A DNA stretch of 64,000 bases from Salinibaculum sp. SYNS191 (GTDB taxonomy: Archaea > Halobacteriota > Halobacteria > Halobacteriales > Haloarculaceae), in contig NZ_CP147838.1 in assembly GCF_037338445.1 (NCBI RefSeq), forward strand, positions 2,046,001-2,110,000, written 5' to 3'. This document shows positions 16,079 to 25,135 of the stretch, piece by piece (the first letter of the stretch is position 1; every line of letters starts with the position of its first letter). The notes under the pieces were generated by a model that was given only the letters and a program-made list of their open reading frames with translations, did no database searches and was not told the origin of the DNA. A program made the position numbers and the translations under genes.

Positions 16079-17329
16079 ATGAGTCGTGTCTCTGCCAAGC
16101 GGATTCGAAGAGCAGACGCGCTGATACTCACGTCGCTGTTGTGGTTCATGGCGCTGTTTCTCCGGTACGTCCTCCCGCCGCTCTTTGGCACCTTTCAGAT
16201 TCAATACGACGTGTCGCGGGCCGAACTGGGACTGGCTTATAGCGCCCTGATGATAGCCTACTCAACGATGCAGTTTCCCGCCGGATGGCTAGCCGACCGA
16301 CTCGGAATGGTGAAAGTCATCGTCGGTGGCGCGGCGGTGTTCGGGACTGCCGCGCTTCTCATCTCCCTATCGCTGTCGTGGTACGGACTGGTCGCCGGTC
16401 TCGTCCTCGTTGGCGTCGGCACCGGCGGCCACAAGACCGTCTCGCTCCCGCTTCTCTCGAACCGGTATCCCAGTTCACCCGGACGGACGCTCGGCCTGAT
16501 GGACATGGTCGGACAGTTCGGCGGCGTCGCCGGGCCGGCGGCGGTCGTCGCCATCGGGATGCTCGGCGCCGACTGGCGCATCCTGTTCCTGCTCTCGGCT
16601 GGCGTCATCTTCCTGCTCGCGGGCGTTTTCTTCGGCCAACACTACTGGGGACTGTGGGAGAACCGCACGACAGTATCTTCCGGGGCAACAGAGACCACAG
16701 CAAGTGACGGCGACAACCCGGGCAAAGAGGCCCGCGACAACGACAACAGAGATGATAGCGACGACTCGTATGTCATGCTGTTTGTCGAGCCGCGATTCAC
16801 CGTCTTCATCGCCGCGACAGTGCTCATCGCGTTCTGTTGGAACGGCGCGACCGCGTTCATGCCGCTGTATCTCACCGACTCCGCCGGCCTGTCCCCGAAC
16901 CTCGCAAACGGCCTGTACGGGCTCCTGTTCGCGGCCAGTCTCGCCCAACCCGTCCTCGGAGCACTCAGCGACAGGGTCGGCCAGTTGCGCGTGATGGCGG
17001 TCACAATTGCGGCCTCCGGTCTCGCCATCGGCGGCTTGCTCGTGGTCGTGAACCCGGTCGTCGTTGGCCTCTGTGTGCTCGGCCTCGGCACAGGTATGCA
17101 CGGCTACCGGCCAGTCCGTGACGCTTATCTCACGAAACTCATTCCCGACGCCGTCGCGGGCGGAACCTTCGGCGTCGTCCGAACGATAATGATTGTCAGC
17201 GGCAGCATCGCGCCGTTTGTCGTCGGCCTGCTCATCGATTTCGCGTCGTACACCGTCGCTTTCGCCGTGCTCACGGCTTCGGTGTTCGCCGCCGTCGCAC
17301 TCTTTCTCGGGTTGTTGGTGGCCTCGTGA
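16079..17329 (+). CDS. MFS transporter
   Basis: The 416-residue membrane protein has about twelve hydrophobic segments. The family loop between TM2 and TM3 reads GWLADRLGMVKVIVGG, and its second-half counterpart reads GALSDRVGQLRVMAV. A charged cytoplasmic loop of about 45 residues (rich in Asp, Asn and Thr, around 205-245) separates the two halves. It is followed in the same direction by a CMD protein and an SDR, suggesting uptake of the compound those enzymes process. The substrate is unknown; the nearest general type is an organic-acid or aromatic-acid permease. Confidence 0.82.
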   Translation: MSRVSAKRIRRADALILTSLLWFMALFLRYVLPPLFGTFQIQYDVSRAELGLAYSALMIAYSTMQFPAGWLADRLGMVKVIVGGAAVFGTAALLISLSLSWYGLVAGLVLVGVGTGGHKTVSLPLLSNRYPSSPGRTLGLMDMVGQFGGVAGPAAVVAIGMLGADWRILFLLSAGVIFLLAGVFFGQHYWGLWENRTTVSSGATETTASDGDNPGKEARDNDNRDDSDDSYVMLFVEPRFTVFIAATVLIAFCWNGATAFMPLYLTDSAGLSPNLANGLYGLLFAASLAQPVLGALSDRVGQLRVMAVTIAASGLAIGGLLVVVNPVVVGLCVLGLGTGMHGYRPVRDAYLTKLIPDAVAGGTFGVVRTIMIVSGSIAPFVVGLLIDFASYTVAFAVLTASVFAAVALFLGLLVAS

Positions 17330-17369
17330 GCGTGGAAACCTTGATAGTGCACTCTCCCGAGTATGAACC

Positions 17370-17738
17370 ATGACAAGTGAAGACCAGCCAGCGGAGTCGG
17401 GAGCTGCGATTATGGACGCGCGCGAATATACTCACGACGGCATTGAGGAGTTCTTCGATAGCGACCTCGCCTACGCGGCAAAATACGACGCACTCGCGGG
17501 CCACGTTATCCGCTCGGACGACGGACTATCGCGCAAGACGCGCGAACTCATCCTCATCGCACTAGCGTGTGCCGAAGACAAAGTTGACCCCTGTGCCGAT
17601 CACATCCGCGACGCGCTCAACCACGGCGCGACCGACGACGAAGTCGTCAAGACGATTCAACTCGCCGGTTTGGCCGGCAGCGCGTGGGGCATCAAGACAG
17701 GGTCGGAAGCTCTCAAGCGCGTCCGTAACGAGCAATGA
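17370..17738 (+). CDS. Carboxymuconolactone decarboxylase (CMD/AhpD-like) family protein
   Basis: The 122-residue protein has the CMD fold signature [17 protein letters not shown] followed by [20 protein letters not shown], with Cys75 and His78 in a CxxH arrangement. The second Cys of AhpD peroxidases is absent, so it is closer to decarboxylase or lyase members than to the disulfide reductase. Its stop overlaps the start of the following SDR in ATGA, so the two are translationally coupled. Together with the MFS gene upstream this forms a three-gene operon, probably for an organic-acid breakdown step. Confidence 0.8.
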   Translation: MTSEDQPAESGAAIMDAREYTHDGIEEFFDSDLAYAAKYDALAGHVIRSDDGLSRKTRELILIALACAEDKVDPCADHIRDALNHGATDDEVVKTIQLAGLAGSAWGIKTGSEALKRVRNEQ

Positions 17739-18511
17739 ATCTTGACGGCCACACCGCCCTCGTCACGGGGTCAAGCCGGAACATCGGGGCGGCAATCGCT
17801 ACTCGGCTTGCGGAAGCCGGGGCCGACGTTGGCATCACCGCCCGGTCGGATAGCGAGGGCTGTGAGTCAACCGCCGAAGCAGTGAGTAAGGCGGGAAGCG
17901 AGGCCGCAATCGCGCTCGGTGACCTCTCCGAGCCCGGAGATATCGAAGCGGTCGTCGCCAGCGTTCGAGAGGAACTCGGCCCCATCGACATCCTCGTGAA
18001 CAACGCATCCTACCGGCCTCTGAAACCACTTCTCGACGTGTCTCTCGATGATTGGGAGGCCGTCCACGACATCGACCTCCGGGCGCAGTACCTCCTCGCA
18101 CAGGAAGTCCTGCCGGATATGCTCGACGCGGGATGGGGGTCTCTCGTCAACATTAACGGCATCACGACCTTTATTGGCGTCGAGAACAAGACCCACGTCC
18201 TCGCAAACAAGGCGGGTATTGAAGGACTGACGCGGGGCTTGGCTGTCGAGTTCGGCAGTGACGGCGTCCGGGCGAACTGTCTCGTTCTCGGCGTCATCGA
18301 CACCGACAGGGACCTCGAAAACTACGAGGAAGGAAGTTCAACGATAGAGAAGATGGCGGCAGCGTCCGCGCTCGGCCGGCAGGGACAACCGGAAGAAATC
18401 GCTGAGACCGTCTGTTTTCTCTGTTCGGATGCCTCCTCCTTTATTACTGGGCAGACGATTCACGCCAACGGCGGCCTCTATCCGATTAACCGACTCACAT
18501 CGCTCGGTTGA
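17735..18511 (+). CDS. SDR-family protein with altered active site (NIG type)
   Basis: The 258-residue protein has a Rossmann fold with the nucleotide loop [12 protein letters not shown] in place of the classical TGxxxGxG, and [12 protein letters not shown] near residue 85. At the catalytic site the usual YxxxK reads VLANK (in [10 protein letters not shown]), so the tyrosine is missing and a His sits one residue earlier. The Ser position is also atypical (NINGITTF). The SDR at 41937-42707 shares these changes. It may be a dehydrogenase using a different proton donor, or a non-redox member. It is coupled to the CMD gene by a 4-base overlap. Confidence 0.82.
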   Translation: MNLDGHTALVTGSSRNIGAAIATRLAEAGADVGITARSDSEGCESTAEAVSKAGSEAAIALGDLSEPGDIEAVVASVREELGPIDILVNNASYRPLKPLLDVSLDDWEAVHDIDLRAQYLLAQEVLPDMLDAGWGSLVNINGITTFIGVENKTHVLANKAGIEGLTRGLAVEFGSDGVRANCLVLGVIDTDRDLENYEEGSSTIEKMAAASALGRQGQPEEIAETVCFLCSDASSFITGQTIHANGGLYPINRLTSLG

Positions 18512-18541
18512 GCGCGGCCCAGTTTTGTGTCATCCACTGAG

Positions 18542-19729
18542 CTACTCGGCCGTTGCTGGACTGTAGTGGAGCAAGGCGACACTTGCCAGTAAACAGACGA
18601 ACAGTCCGCCGAATGCCCACGAGTAGTCGCTGAACGAGGCAACGATGCCCACATAGGTCGGGCCAACAGCGCCGAGGCCGATAGCAAAGGACCGCGCCGC
18701 GCCGAGGTCACTCCCCATCGTCCCGTCAGCGATGAGGTCCATCAGGTAGGCCTGTATGACCGGCGAGAACATCGAGAAGCCGATGGCGAAGATGGAGACG
18801 CCGACGAAGATGACGGCGGTCCGACCAGCGAACAGCATCACTCCCAGTCCGCCACTGGCGAGACCAAGTCCGCCCGTGGCGACAGTTGCGCGGTCGATTC
18901 TGTCCGCCAACAGCCCGGCCAGCGGTTTCGCCAAGATGCCCACACCGAAATACACCGCAAACGCCGCGCTTGCGAGGCCGAGTGACATCCCTTTCTCCGC
19001 CGTCAGATACGTGGGCAGAAAGCCAGCGACGCTCTGCCAGACGAAGGTAAAGAGCGCGTAGGCGACGAGAATCTGCATGAGATAGCTATCGGCGTACAGC
19101 CGGCGACCGGCACCCCGAACGTCGAACGCGACCCCGTCGATGACGTAGGACTCCCGACTCAGGATGTGGACAACGACGGTGACGAGCGCCAGCGCCAGCG
19201 CGACAGGGAGAAAGGACCACTGCCACGGCGCGACGGCGAGGGCAACGACGGCTACACCGGCGGCAAGCACCGTACCGATATCGCCGGCGGCGACGTGGAG
19301 ACCGACCGCCTGTCCGCGACGCTCGACGAACAGGTCCGAGACGAGTGCGCGAGCGGGCGTCGTGAACAGGCCAGCGCCGAGTCCGACGACAGTGACGCCG
19401 ACGAGAAACACCGAGTACGCGACCGCTCTGGTGAGCACCAACAACCCGGCGACGATGAGTACCGAGCCACCAACCAACAGCGTCTTCCGGGAGAGTTGGT
19501 CGGAGAGGCGACCGCCGGGAAACTGCAAGAGCGCGTAGGCCAGCCACTGGAGCGTCAGCGCAATCCCCGCCTCAGCTGGCGTAATCGAGAGGTCCGCAAT
19601 AATTTGGGGTAGCAGCGGCGGGAGCAGTTGCATCCCGACTTGGATGAGCAACCACCCGAGCGAGAACGTCAGAAACAGGTGGCCGGTGTACCCGGTAAAG
19701 AGACTCTCCTGCTCGATAGATTGACTCAC
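18542..19729 (-). CDS. MFS transporter
   Basis: The 395-residue protein has twelve predicted membrane segments and the signature loop GGRLSDQLSRKTLLVGG. It resembles the transporter at 35668-36861 along most of its length (GYTG start, LLPPLLPQIIADLSIT versus MLPLVLPSIIDELSIT, RALVSDLFVERRGQAVG versus RTMLSDLFVERRGQAFG), so the two are paralogues. It is convergent with the SDR operon and divergent from the metallo-hydrolase gene. The substrate is not deducible. Confidence 0.83.
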   Translation of the reverse strand: MSQSIEQESLFTGYTGHLFLTFSLGWLLIQVGMQLLPPLLPQIIADLSITPAEAGIALTLQWLAYALLQFPGGRLSDQLSRKTLLVGGSVLIVAGLLVLTRAVAYSVFLVGVTVVGLGAGLFTTPARALVSDLFVERRGQAVGLHVAAGDIGTVLAAGVAVVALAVAPWQWSFLPVALALALVTVVVHILSRESYVIDGVAFDVRGAGRRLYADSYLMQILVAYALFTFVWQSVAGFLPTYLTAEKGMSLGLASAAFAVYFGVGILAKPLAGLLADRIDRATVATGGLGLASGGLGVMLFAGRTAVIFVGVSIFAIGFSMFSPVIQAYLMDLIADGTMGSDLGAARSFAIGLGAVGPTYVGIVASFSDYSWAFGGLFVCLLASVALLHYSPATAE

Positions 19730-19839
19730 AATAGCCCACTCACAGCGCGGTCATATCAGTATTCGGCTCTCGGTAATGCCGAAGCACCACGACGCCCATC
19801 TTTAATCCCCTCGCGGACCACAAGTATGACAGACCCACA

Positions 19840-20514
19840 ATGGACGCGGAATATCAAGGACTGACGTTCAGCCGGCCGGGACACGCGACAGTCCGTATCG
19901 AAACTGACGACGGTACCGTCATCTACATCGACCCGTGGTCAGAAGTCATCGACGGCGCACCGGGCGACGCCGATGTCGTCTTCAGCACTCACGACGACCG
20001 TGACCACTACGACTCCGACGCGATCGAGGCAGTCTCGTCACCGGAAACGACCGTCGCCGTCTTCGAAGACATCGACGCGAGCGCGCTCGATGTGGAGGTG
20101 GTCAGCTTGGCTCCGGAGAGCGAGACAACTGTCGCCGGTATCGGCGTGCGAACGGTCCCTGCCTACAACCGTGCAGACGGCCCGCATCTTCGGCCGAACG
20201 GCGACCCGTTCCACCCGAAAGGAACCGTTATCGGACTCGTCCTCACCATCGACGGGACGACCCTGTACTACCCGAGCGACACCGACGCACTGGTCGAACT
20301 CGAAGCCATCGAAGCGGACGTGGTACTCCCGCCAATCGGCGGGATGGCGACGATGGACCAACACGAGGCCGCTACCCTCGTCCGGCAGATTGGGCCGGCC
20401 CTCGCCTTGCCGCTTCACTACAACACGCCACAAATCGACGGCCTCGACGCCGACCCCGAGGAGTTCAAGAAGGTCGTCGAAGCAGACAGCGACATCGAGG
20501 TGGTGCTGTTCTGA
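19840..20514 (+). CDS. Metallo-beta-lactamase-fold hydrolase
   Basis: The 224-residue protein has the compact MBL fold of the UPF0173/UlaG-like group: GHATVRIETDDGTVIYIDPW at the start, the metal motif STHDDRDHYD near 48 (HxDxDH, with Asp in place of the second His of HxHxDH), YPSDTDAL near 145 and LPLHYNTP near 190. Loss of one His is also seen in close relatives, so activity is still plausible. It heads a plus-strand group with the alpha/beta hydrolase and the TIM-barrel gene. A TATA-like CTTTAATCC lies about 35 nt upstream. Confidence 0.8.
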   Translation: MDAEYQGLTFSRPGHATVRIETDDGTVIYIDPWSEVIDGAPGDADVVFSTHDDRDHYDSDAIEAVSSPETTVAVFEDIDASALDVEVVSLAPESETTVAGIGVRTVPAYNRADGPHLRPNGDPFHPKGTVIGLVLTIDGTTLYYPSDTDALVELEAIEADVVLPPIGGMATMDQHEAATLVRQIGPALALPLHYNTPQIDGLDADPEEFKKVVEADSDIEVVLF

Positions 20515-20570
20515 CGCCGTCTCACGGGCCGGACGCGGCGGAGTGGTCGAGGCACGGGGGTCACTGAGAC

Positions 20571-21428
20571 ATGTTCGAAGACTTCGACACGCGTGTCGTC
20601 GAGACGAGCGACGCCGAGATACACCTTCGGCTCGGCGGCGACGGGCCGCCGCTGGTCCTCGTCCACGGCTACCCCCAAACACACGTCGCGTGGCACGCAG
20701 TCGCGCCGGCACTGGCCGAGCAGTTCTCCGTCGTCGTCCCCGACCTCCGAGGGTACGGCGACAGCATCGGCCCCGACGAGCCGACGACCGCCGATTACTC
20801 GAACCGCGCGATGGGCCGGGACATCGTCGAACTGATGGGGCGACTGGGCTACGACCGATTCGGCCTGGCCGGCCACGACCGAGGCGGGCGCGTCGCATAC
20901 CGCCTCGCCCTCGACCACCCCGACCGCGTTGACCGACTCGCCGTCTTGGACATGGTGCCGAACGTCGAGAAACTCGACCGATTCACGCCCGAGATGGCCG
21001 AAGCCGCCTTCCACTGGTTTCTCTTAGCGCAGCCCTCGCCGCTCCCGGAACGACTCATCGGCAACGACCCGGCATTTTTCATCGACACGATGTTCGAGCG
21101 CTGGGCCGGCGACGGAGTACTCTCCCCGGACGCGATAGCGGAGTACCGACGGTGTTTCTGCGAGGACGACACCATCCGCGCAATCTGTGCGGACTACCGT
21201 GCCGGCCTCAGCCTCGACGTGGAACACGACCGGCAGGACCGCGAGCAGGGCCGACAGATAGCGTGTCCCGTGTTGTCCCTGTGGGGTACGGACGGGAAGT
21301 CCGACCTCCGCCCCGTCTGGGAGCGCTGGGCCGACGACGTGACCGGTGCGGGCATCGACTCCGGCCATTTCATCATGGAGGAAGCCCCCGAGGAAACCCG
21401 ACGCCACCTCGCTGACTTTTTCGGGTAG
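20571..21428 (+). CDS. Alpha/beta hydrolase, fluoroacetate/haloacetate dehalogenase-like
   Basis: The 285-residue protein aligns throughout with fluoroacetate dehalogenases. All residues described for the Rhodopseudomonas enzyme have counterparts: nucleophile Asp103 and Arg104/Arg107 in GHDRGGR, Asp127 in VLDMVP, the halide-pocket pair His148-Trp149 in FHWFLLAQP, Tyr209 in DYRAG and the base His266 in SGHF. The N-terminal oxyanion loop is VHGYPQTHVAWH. The expected reaction is hydrolytic release of halide from a 2-haloacid, giving a 2-hydroxyacid. Related epoxide hydrolases share the fold but usually lack the His-Trp-Tyr set. It is 56 bp downstream of the MBL gene and probably in the same operon. 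Confidence 0.85.
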   Translation: MFEDFDTRVVETSDAEIHLRLGGDGPPLVLVHGYPQTHVAWHAVAPALAEQFSVVVPDLRGYGDSIGPDEPTTADYSNRAMGRDIVELMGRLGYDRFGLAGHDRGGRVAYRLALDHPDRVDRLAVLDMVPNVEKLDRFTPEMAEAAFHWFLLAQPSPLPERLIGNDPAFFIDTMFERWAGDGVLSPDAIAEYRRCFCEDDTIRAICADYRAGLSLDVEHDRQDREQGRQIACPVLSLWGTDGKSDLRPVWERWADDVTGAGIDSGHFIMEEAPEETRRHLADFFG

Positions 21429-21456
21429 GTCGGAGAGCCGGCAACTCCGGCGCGAA

Positions 21457-21465
21457 GATTTATGC
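21457..21465 (+). promoter_or_regulatory. TATA box for the TIM-barrel gene
   Basis: GATTTATGC is centred 28 nt before the ATG at 21489. It places the transcription start at the start codon and decides for this Met over the in-frame one at 21462. Confidence 0.55.
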
Positions 21466-21488
21466 CGGCTTGGCGACCCCGTAGAGGT

Positions 21489-22331
21489 ATGCCATCCTAC
21501 GTTCTCTGGGGCGGGACTGTCTGGTCGCGGAGCATCGAGGAGCGTCTCGAAGCGGCGAACGCTGGCGGCTTTGGCGAACTCTCGCTGTTCCCGACGGACG
21601 TGCGGGAGGCAGTCGACGCCGGGACATCGGTCGCGGACATCCGCGCGCTCGCTGCCGAGTACGGAGTGGAAATCACCATCTTGGACCCCTACACGAAATG
21701 GGTGCCCGAGTGGACGCCACCGAACCCCGACGACGTACCGCCCCTGTACGACGTGGACGAGACCGAATATCTCTCGCTGTGTGACGACCTCGGCGTCGAA
21801 TCGCTGACCGCGCTCGAACGGTGGGGACGGGAGTTCGACCCCGAGGTTGCCGCGACGCACTTCGGCCAATTCTGTGACCGCGCCGCCGACCACGACCTGC
21901 GCGTTCACTTGGAGTTCATCCCCTCGACTGGCATCCCCGACCTCGAAACGGCGTGGGACATCGTCAGGCGCGCCGACCGTGACAACGGCGGCATCGTCTT
22001 CGACACCCGCCACTACTTCCGCGGGACGCCCGACGACGACCTTCTCCGGGCGATTCCGGGCGAGAAGATTTTCCGCGTACAGGTGTGTGACGCACCCGAA
22101 ACGGTGCAGGGGACGCTCCGGGGGGACTCGCGCCAGCGCCTCTTCCCAGGCGACGGTGACCTCGACCTCGTGGGCGTGCTGGGGATTCTCGACGACATCG
22201 GCGGCCTTAGCTCAGTTGGAATCGAAGTGATTTCCGACGAGTTCGACGACCGTCCTGCGACCGAACTGGGCGAAAAGGCCGGCGAGTCACTTCGTGACCT
22301 GCTCACGGAGGCAGGCATCGAGACAGTCTGA
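21489..22331 (+). CDS. Xylose-isomerase-like TIM-barrel sugar phosphate isomerase/epimerase
   Basis: The 280-residue protein belongs to the AP-endonuclease-2 / xylose-isomerase superfamily. It opens SYVLWGGTVWSRSIEERLE, has the barrel strand GVEITILDPYTKW near 60 and the metal-ligand strand RVHLEFIPSTGIPDLETAW near 140. A further ligand strand, GGIVFDTRHYFRGTP near 170, and FRVQVCDAPE near 195 follow, with a late acidic strand VGIEVISDEFDD. Proteins of this kind isomerise or epimerise keto acids and sugar acids. The adjacent dehalogenase would yield a hydroxyacid, but no direct link is proven. Confidence 0.8.
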   Translation: MPSYVLWGGTVWSRSIEERLEAANAGGFGELSLFPTDVREAVDAGTSVADIRALAAEYGVEITILDPYTKWVPEWTPPNPDDVPPLYDVDETEYLSLCDDLGVESLTALERWGREFDPEVAATHFGQFCDRAADHDLRVHLEFIPSTGIPDLETAWDIVRRADRDNGGIVFDTRHYFRGTPDDDLLRAIPGEKIFRVQVCDAPETVQGTLRGDSRQRLFPGDGDLDLVGVLGILDDIGGLSSVGIEVISDEFDDRPATELGEKAGESLRDLLTEAGIETV

Positions 22332-22360
22332 AGGGAGCGAATAGCCTCTAACCGCGTTTC

Positions 22361-22645
22361 TCAACTGAGCGAGCCGCCGTGTGACTCGATGATGTGGACA
22401 GCGAGGTCGTTGTCCGGCAGCGTCTTGCCACAGCCGTCGACGGGACACTGTGGGGGGATTCCGAGGCCATCGACCCGAAACTCGCCGTCCTTGGCGTCCG
22501 ATTTTCCCCCGCTTACGGCCTGTTCGCGGATGATAGCCCATCCGTCACAGTTCGCGCACTGGCGCAGGTATTCGTCCTCGTCGTCCGAGAGGAACACCTC
22601 GTTTCTGAACTCACACCGCGGGCAGTCGATGGCCGTGTAGTGCAC
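22361..22645 (-). CDS. Small zinc-finger protein
   Basis: The 94-residue protein has three metal-binding pairs: C8-x2-C11 and C30-x2-C33 form a zinc ribbon, and C67-x4-C72 with H84-x4-H89 forms a C2H2-type finger near the C-terminus. The linker between them is acidic and Gly/Ser-rich. The function is not known; small proteins of this type in haloarchaea often bind nucleic acid or partner proteins. It is convergent with the TIM-barrel gene and 23 bp downstream of the M29-like gene's stop, in the same direction. Confidence 0.7.
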   Translation of the reverse strand: MHYTAIDCPRCEFRNEVFLSDDEDEYLRQCANCDGWAIIREQAVSGGKSDAKDGEFRVDGLGIPPQCPVDGCGKTLPDNDLAVHIIESHGGSLS

Positions 22646-22668
22646 ACCAGCACTTCTCTCCGGAGGGC

Positions 22669-23673
22669 CTAATCGTTTTCTCCGAGGACGAACTCGCCCT
22701 CGTCGATGAGCGTCTCCCCGTCGACGACGACCGTCGGGACGTTCATCACGAGGTCTTCGTGGACTGGCGAGACCACGTTCTGCCCGTAGCTCGTGCCGTT
22801 CCCGATAGCGATGTGGAGTCGACCCCGACCCTTCTTCCAGATGTTCGTCTCCCGCAGGTCCGCGTGGTCGTTCAGGCTGAATGCAATCTCACCGATGTTC
22901 TCGGCGTTCTCGTTGTCCTCGATGAGCCGTTGAATCCTCGGCGCGATGGAATCGTCGCCACTCACGTCGACCACCTTGCCCTCGCGTATCGTCAGTTCGA
23001 GCGGCGGCGAGGGCCAGCCGTATTCGAGAATCGGCCCGTCGATGACCGCTGTGCCTTCCATCGTCCCGACCACCGGCGCGGAGTTGACCTCACCCCAACT
23101 GATGCCGGTCATCTGTCCCGGTTCGTGGGCGAAACTCGACTGCTTCCAGTGGGCGTCCTCGATGCTCGCAGTCACGTCCGTCCCGGCGGTGCTCGTGATT
23201 TCGATGCGGGATTTGTCTTCGACGAACTCCCGAATCCGGGTGCCGAGCGCCAGCATCTCCTCGTAGTCGGCCTCCAGTACGTTCGGACTCGTGAGCGCGT
23301 CGAAGGAGCGTTTGACCATGTAGAGCCGGCGGAGTTGCCCCGCCGCTTCAAGTTGCTCGGGCACCTCGTTGTGGATGACCGACGCGGCTGTCGTCTTCGT
23401 GATACCGATGAGCACGTCGGCCATGCCCATTGCCGATTCCACCATCTCCGGGACGTACTCAACGCCAGTCGGGACGTCTTCGATAGTGATGAGGTTCGTC
23501 TCCGCGCCGATGTCCCGCGCGGTGCCGACCACGGCGTCGACGATTGCCCCGTTCTCTCGCATCCCGGATTCGTCGGTCACGACCAACACGGTGTCTGTCT
23601 GCTGTACGTCGAGCAGTGTGCGGACGGCGCGGTTGGCGACGCGAACTGCTTTGGTAACCTCACTCATACGCAT
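22669..23673 (-). CDS. Peptidase M29 / 2,5-dihydroxypyridine dioxygenase (NicX)-like protein, paralogue 1
   Basis: The 334-residue protein belongs to the aminopeptidase T-like superfamily that also contains the iron dioxygenase NicX. Visible landmarks are TDTVLVVTDESGMRENG near 28, GQMTGISWGEVNSAPVVGTM near 190, ENIGEIAFSLNDHAD near 265, GRLHIAIGNG near 285 and SPVHEDLVMN near 303. The His plus His-x-Asp arrangement at the end matches the NicX metal site more than the M29 peptidase Glu/His set, though this was judged by eye. An alternative Met lies two codons downstream. It is divergent from the cupin gene. Two relatives lie at 50052 and 53956. Confidence 0.75.
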   Translation of the reverse strand: MRMSEVTKAVRVANRAVRTLLDVQQTDTVLVVTDESGMRENGAIVDAVVGTARDIGAETNLITIEDVPTGVEYVPEMVESAMGMADVLIGITKTTAASVIHNEVPEQLEAAGQLRRLYMVKRSFDALTSPNVLEADYEEMLALGTRIREFVEDKSRIEITSTAGTDVTASIEDAHWKQSSFAHEPGQMTGISWGEVNSAPVVGTMEGTAVIDGPILEYGWPSPPLELTIREGKVVDVSGDDSIAPRIQRLIEDNENAENIGEIAFSLNDHADLRETNIWKKGRGRLHIAIGNGTSYGQNVVSPVHEDLVMNVPTVVVDGETLIDEGEFVLGEND

Positions 23674-23735
23674 TGCTTCCCGCCGGAGTATCCTATGTGT
23701 TACCCCACGAGGACATCGACCCGGCCGCTGGAAAT

Positions 23736-23743
23736 CTTTATAC
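23736..23743 (+). promoter_or_regulatory. TATA box deciding the cupin start
   Basis: CTTTATAC is centred 29 nt upstream of the ATG at 23769. It lies inside the longer frame that begins at 23673, so that longer start is unlikely. Confidence 0.65.
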
Positions 23744-23768
23744 CCGGCCCACGGGAAGAGAGTGGTGT

Positions 23769-24170
23769 ATGGTACGTCATTACGACCCGGAGCAGATACC
23801 GGCAGTGTACAGCGTCTTCGACGACATCCCGGAACGGAAGGTCAGAAAGGGCGTCTATCAGAAGATGTTCCGCGGCCTCAACATGACGATGAGTTGGGTC
23901 CGCATCGAACCCGACATGGAGACGCGACCACACTCCCACCCGTGGGAACAGGTCGTCTTCGTCGTCGAGGGCACAGCGGATTTCCACATCGACGGCGAAC
24001 AAATCTCCGTCGAGGAGGGCGACGTATTCTTCATCCCGCCGAACGTCGAACACTACGAGGAACCGAACTCCGACGAACCCTGTATTCTGATGGACATCTG
24101 GCAGATGCGCGAGGGCTTTCTCGACCTCACGGACTACCAGACGGAGTTCGATGTCGATGAGTCGATTTGA
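23769..24170 (+). CDS. Cupin-domain protein
   Basis: The 133-residue protein is a single beta-barrel cupin. Motif 1 is PHSHPWEQVVFVVEGTADF (residues about 59-77, His-x-His and Glu ligands) and motif 2 is EGDVFFIPPNVEHYEEP (His ligand), so a mononuclear metal site is expected. Small cupins of this type act as dioxygenases, isomerases or sensors; the specific reaction is not readable. It is divergent from an M29/NicX-like gene and 36 bp upstream of a hydroxyisobutyrate-dehydrogenase-like gene, fitting a catabolic operon. Confidence 0.82.
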   Translation: MVRHYDPEQIPAVYSVFDDIPERKVRKGVYQKMFRGLNMTMSWVRIEPDMETRPHSHPWEQVVFVVEGTADFHIDGEQISVEEGDVFFIPPNVEHYEEPNSDEPCILMDIWQMREGFLDLTDYQTEFDVDESI

Positions 24171-24206
24171 ACACGCGACGAGGAACACCTGCCGGGTGAG
24201 CGAACC

Positions 24207-25073
24207 ATGACGAGCGTCGGGTTCATCGGTCTCGGCAACCTCGGCGGGGCGATGGCAGAGAAACTCGTCGAACACGGCCACGACCCGCTCGTCTTCGACA
24301 TCGACGACGACGCCCTCGATACGCTCGTCGCGGCCGGAGCGACAGCCGCAGACTCGGCGGCTGACCTCGCTGCACGCTCGGATGTCGTCATGCTCTGTCT
24401 CCCCTCCCACACCATCGTCGAGCAGATCGTCCTCGGAGAGAATGGCATTGCAGACGCGCTGTCACCGGGCGACATCCTCGTAGATACGACCACCTCCGAA
24501 CCCGAAACCACCCAGCGGATTCAGGAGCGACTGGACGAGGACGGCATCGACTTCCTCGGTGCCCCGGTCAGCGGCGGCCGACCCGGTGCCCGACAGCAAG
24601 CGCTCACTGTGATGGTCGGCGGCGACGGTGACCTGCTTGAGACAGTTCGGCCACTACTGGACGCCTTCGCTGGGAACATCTACCACGTGGGCGACCAACC
24701 GCATCACGGCCATGCGATGAAGCTCATCAACAACTACCTCAGCTACGTGAACATGATTGCGACCACGGAAGCGACACTCGCTGGGGAGGCGCTGGGGTTA
24801 GACCTCGAAACGATGCTGGCCGTCATCAACGATTCGAGCGGTCGGAACAGTTGGTCCGAGGAGAAGTTCCCCGAAGAGGTAGTCACCGGCGAGTTCGACC
24901 GCGGTTCCTCGCTGAACATTGCCGAGAAAGACGTCGAACTCGGCCGGGCAGTCGTCAGCAAACACGGCCCGGACCTCGAACTCGCTGATGTCGTCCTCGC
25001 GGCGATTCGCCAGTCGAAGGACGAGCTCGGCGGCGAGACCGATCTCACCCGCGTCTACGAATTCTACAAATAG
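24207..25073 (+). CDS. 3-hydroxyisobutyrate dehydrogenase-family oxidoreductase
   Basis: The 288-residue protein has the N-terminal NAD(P) motif GFIGLGNLGGAMAEKL, the substrate loop GAPVSGGRPGARQQALTVMV near 118, the catalytic Lys in GHAMKLINNYLSYVNM near 170, and the C-terminal helix segment of the beta-hydroxyacid dehydrogenase family. It oxidises a 3-hydroxy acid (hydroxyisobutyrate, tartronate semialdehyde or similar) to the aldehyde or keto form. It follows the cupin in the same direction. Which substrate applies cannot be told from sequence. Confidence 0.88.
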   Translation: MTSVGFIGLGNLGGAMAEKLVEHGHDPLVFDIDDDALDTLVAAGATAADSAADLAARSDVVMLCLPSHTIVEQIVLGENGIADALSPGDILVDTTTSEPETTQRIQERLDEDGIDFLGAPVSGGRPGARQQALTVMVGGDGDLLETVRPLLDAFAGNIYHVGDQPHHGHAMKLINNYLSYVNMIATTEATLAGEALGLDLETMLAVINDSSGRNSWSEEKFPEEVVTGEFDRGSSLNIAEKDVELGRAVVSKHGPDLELADVVLAAIRQSKDELGGETDLTRVYEFYK

Positions 25074-25135
25074 CTACCAGCGTTCTGTCCGGCGCTGTTT
25101 TTCACGCGAACGCCCGCAAAAGCCGGCAGTGGGCG

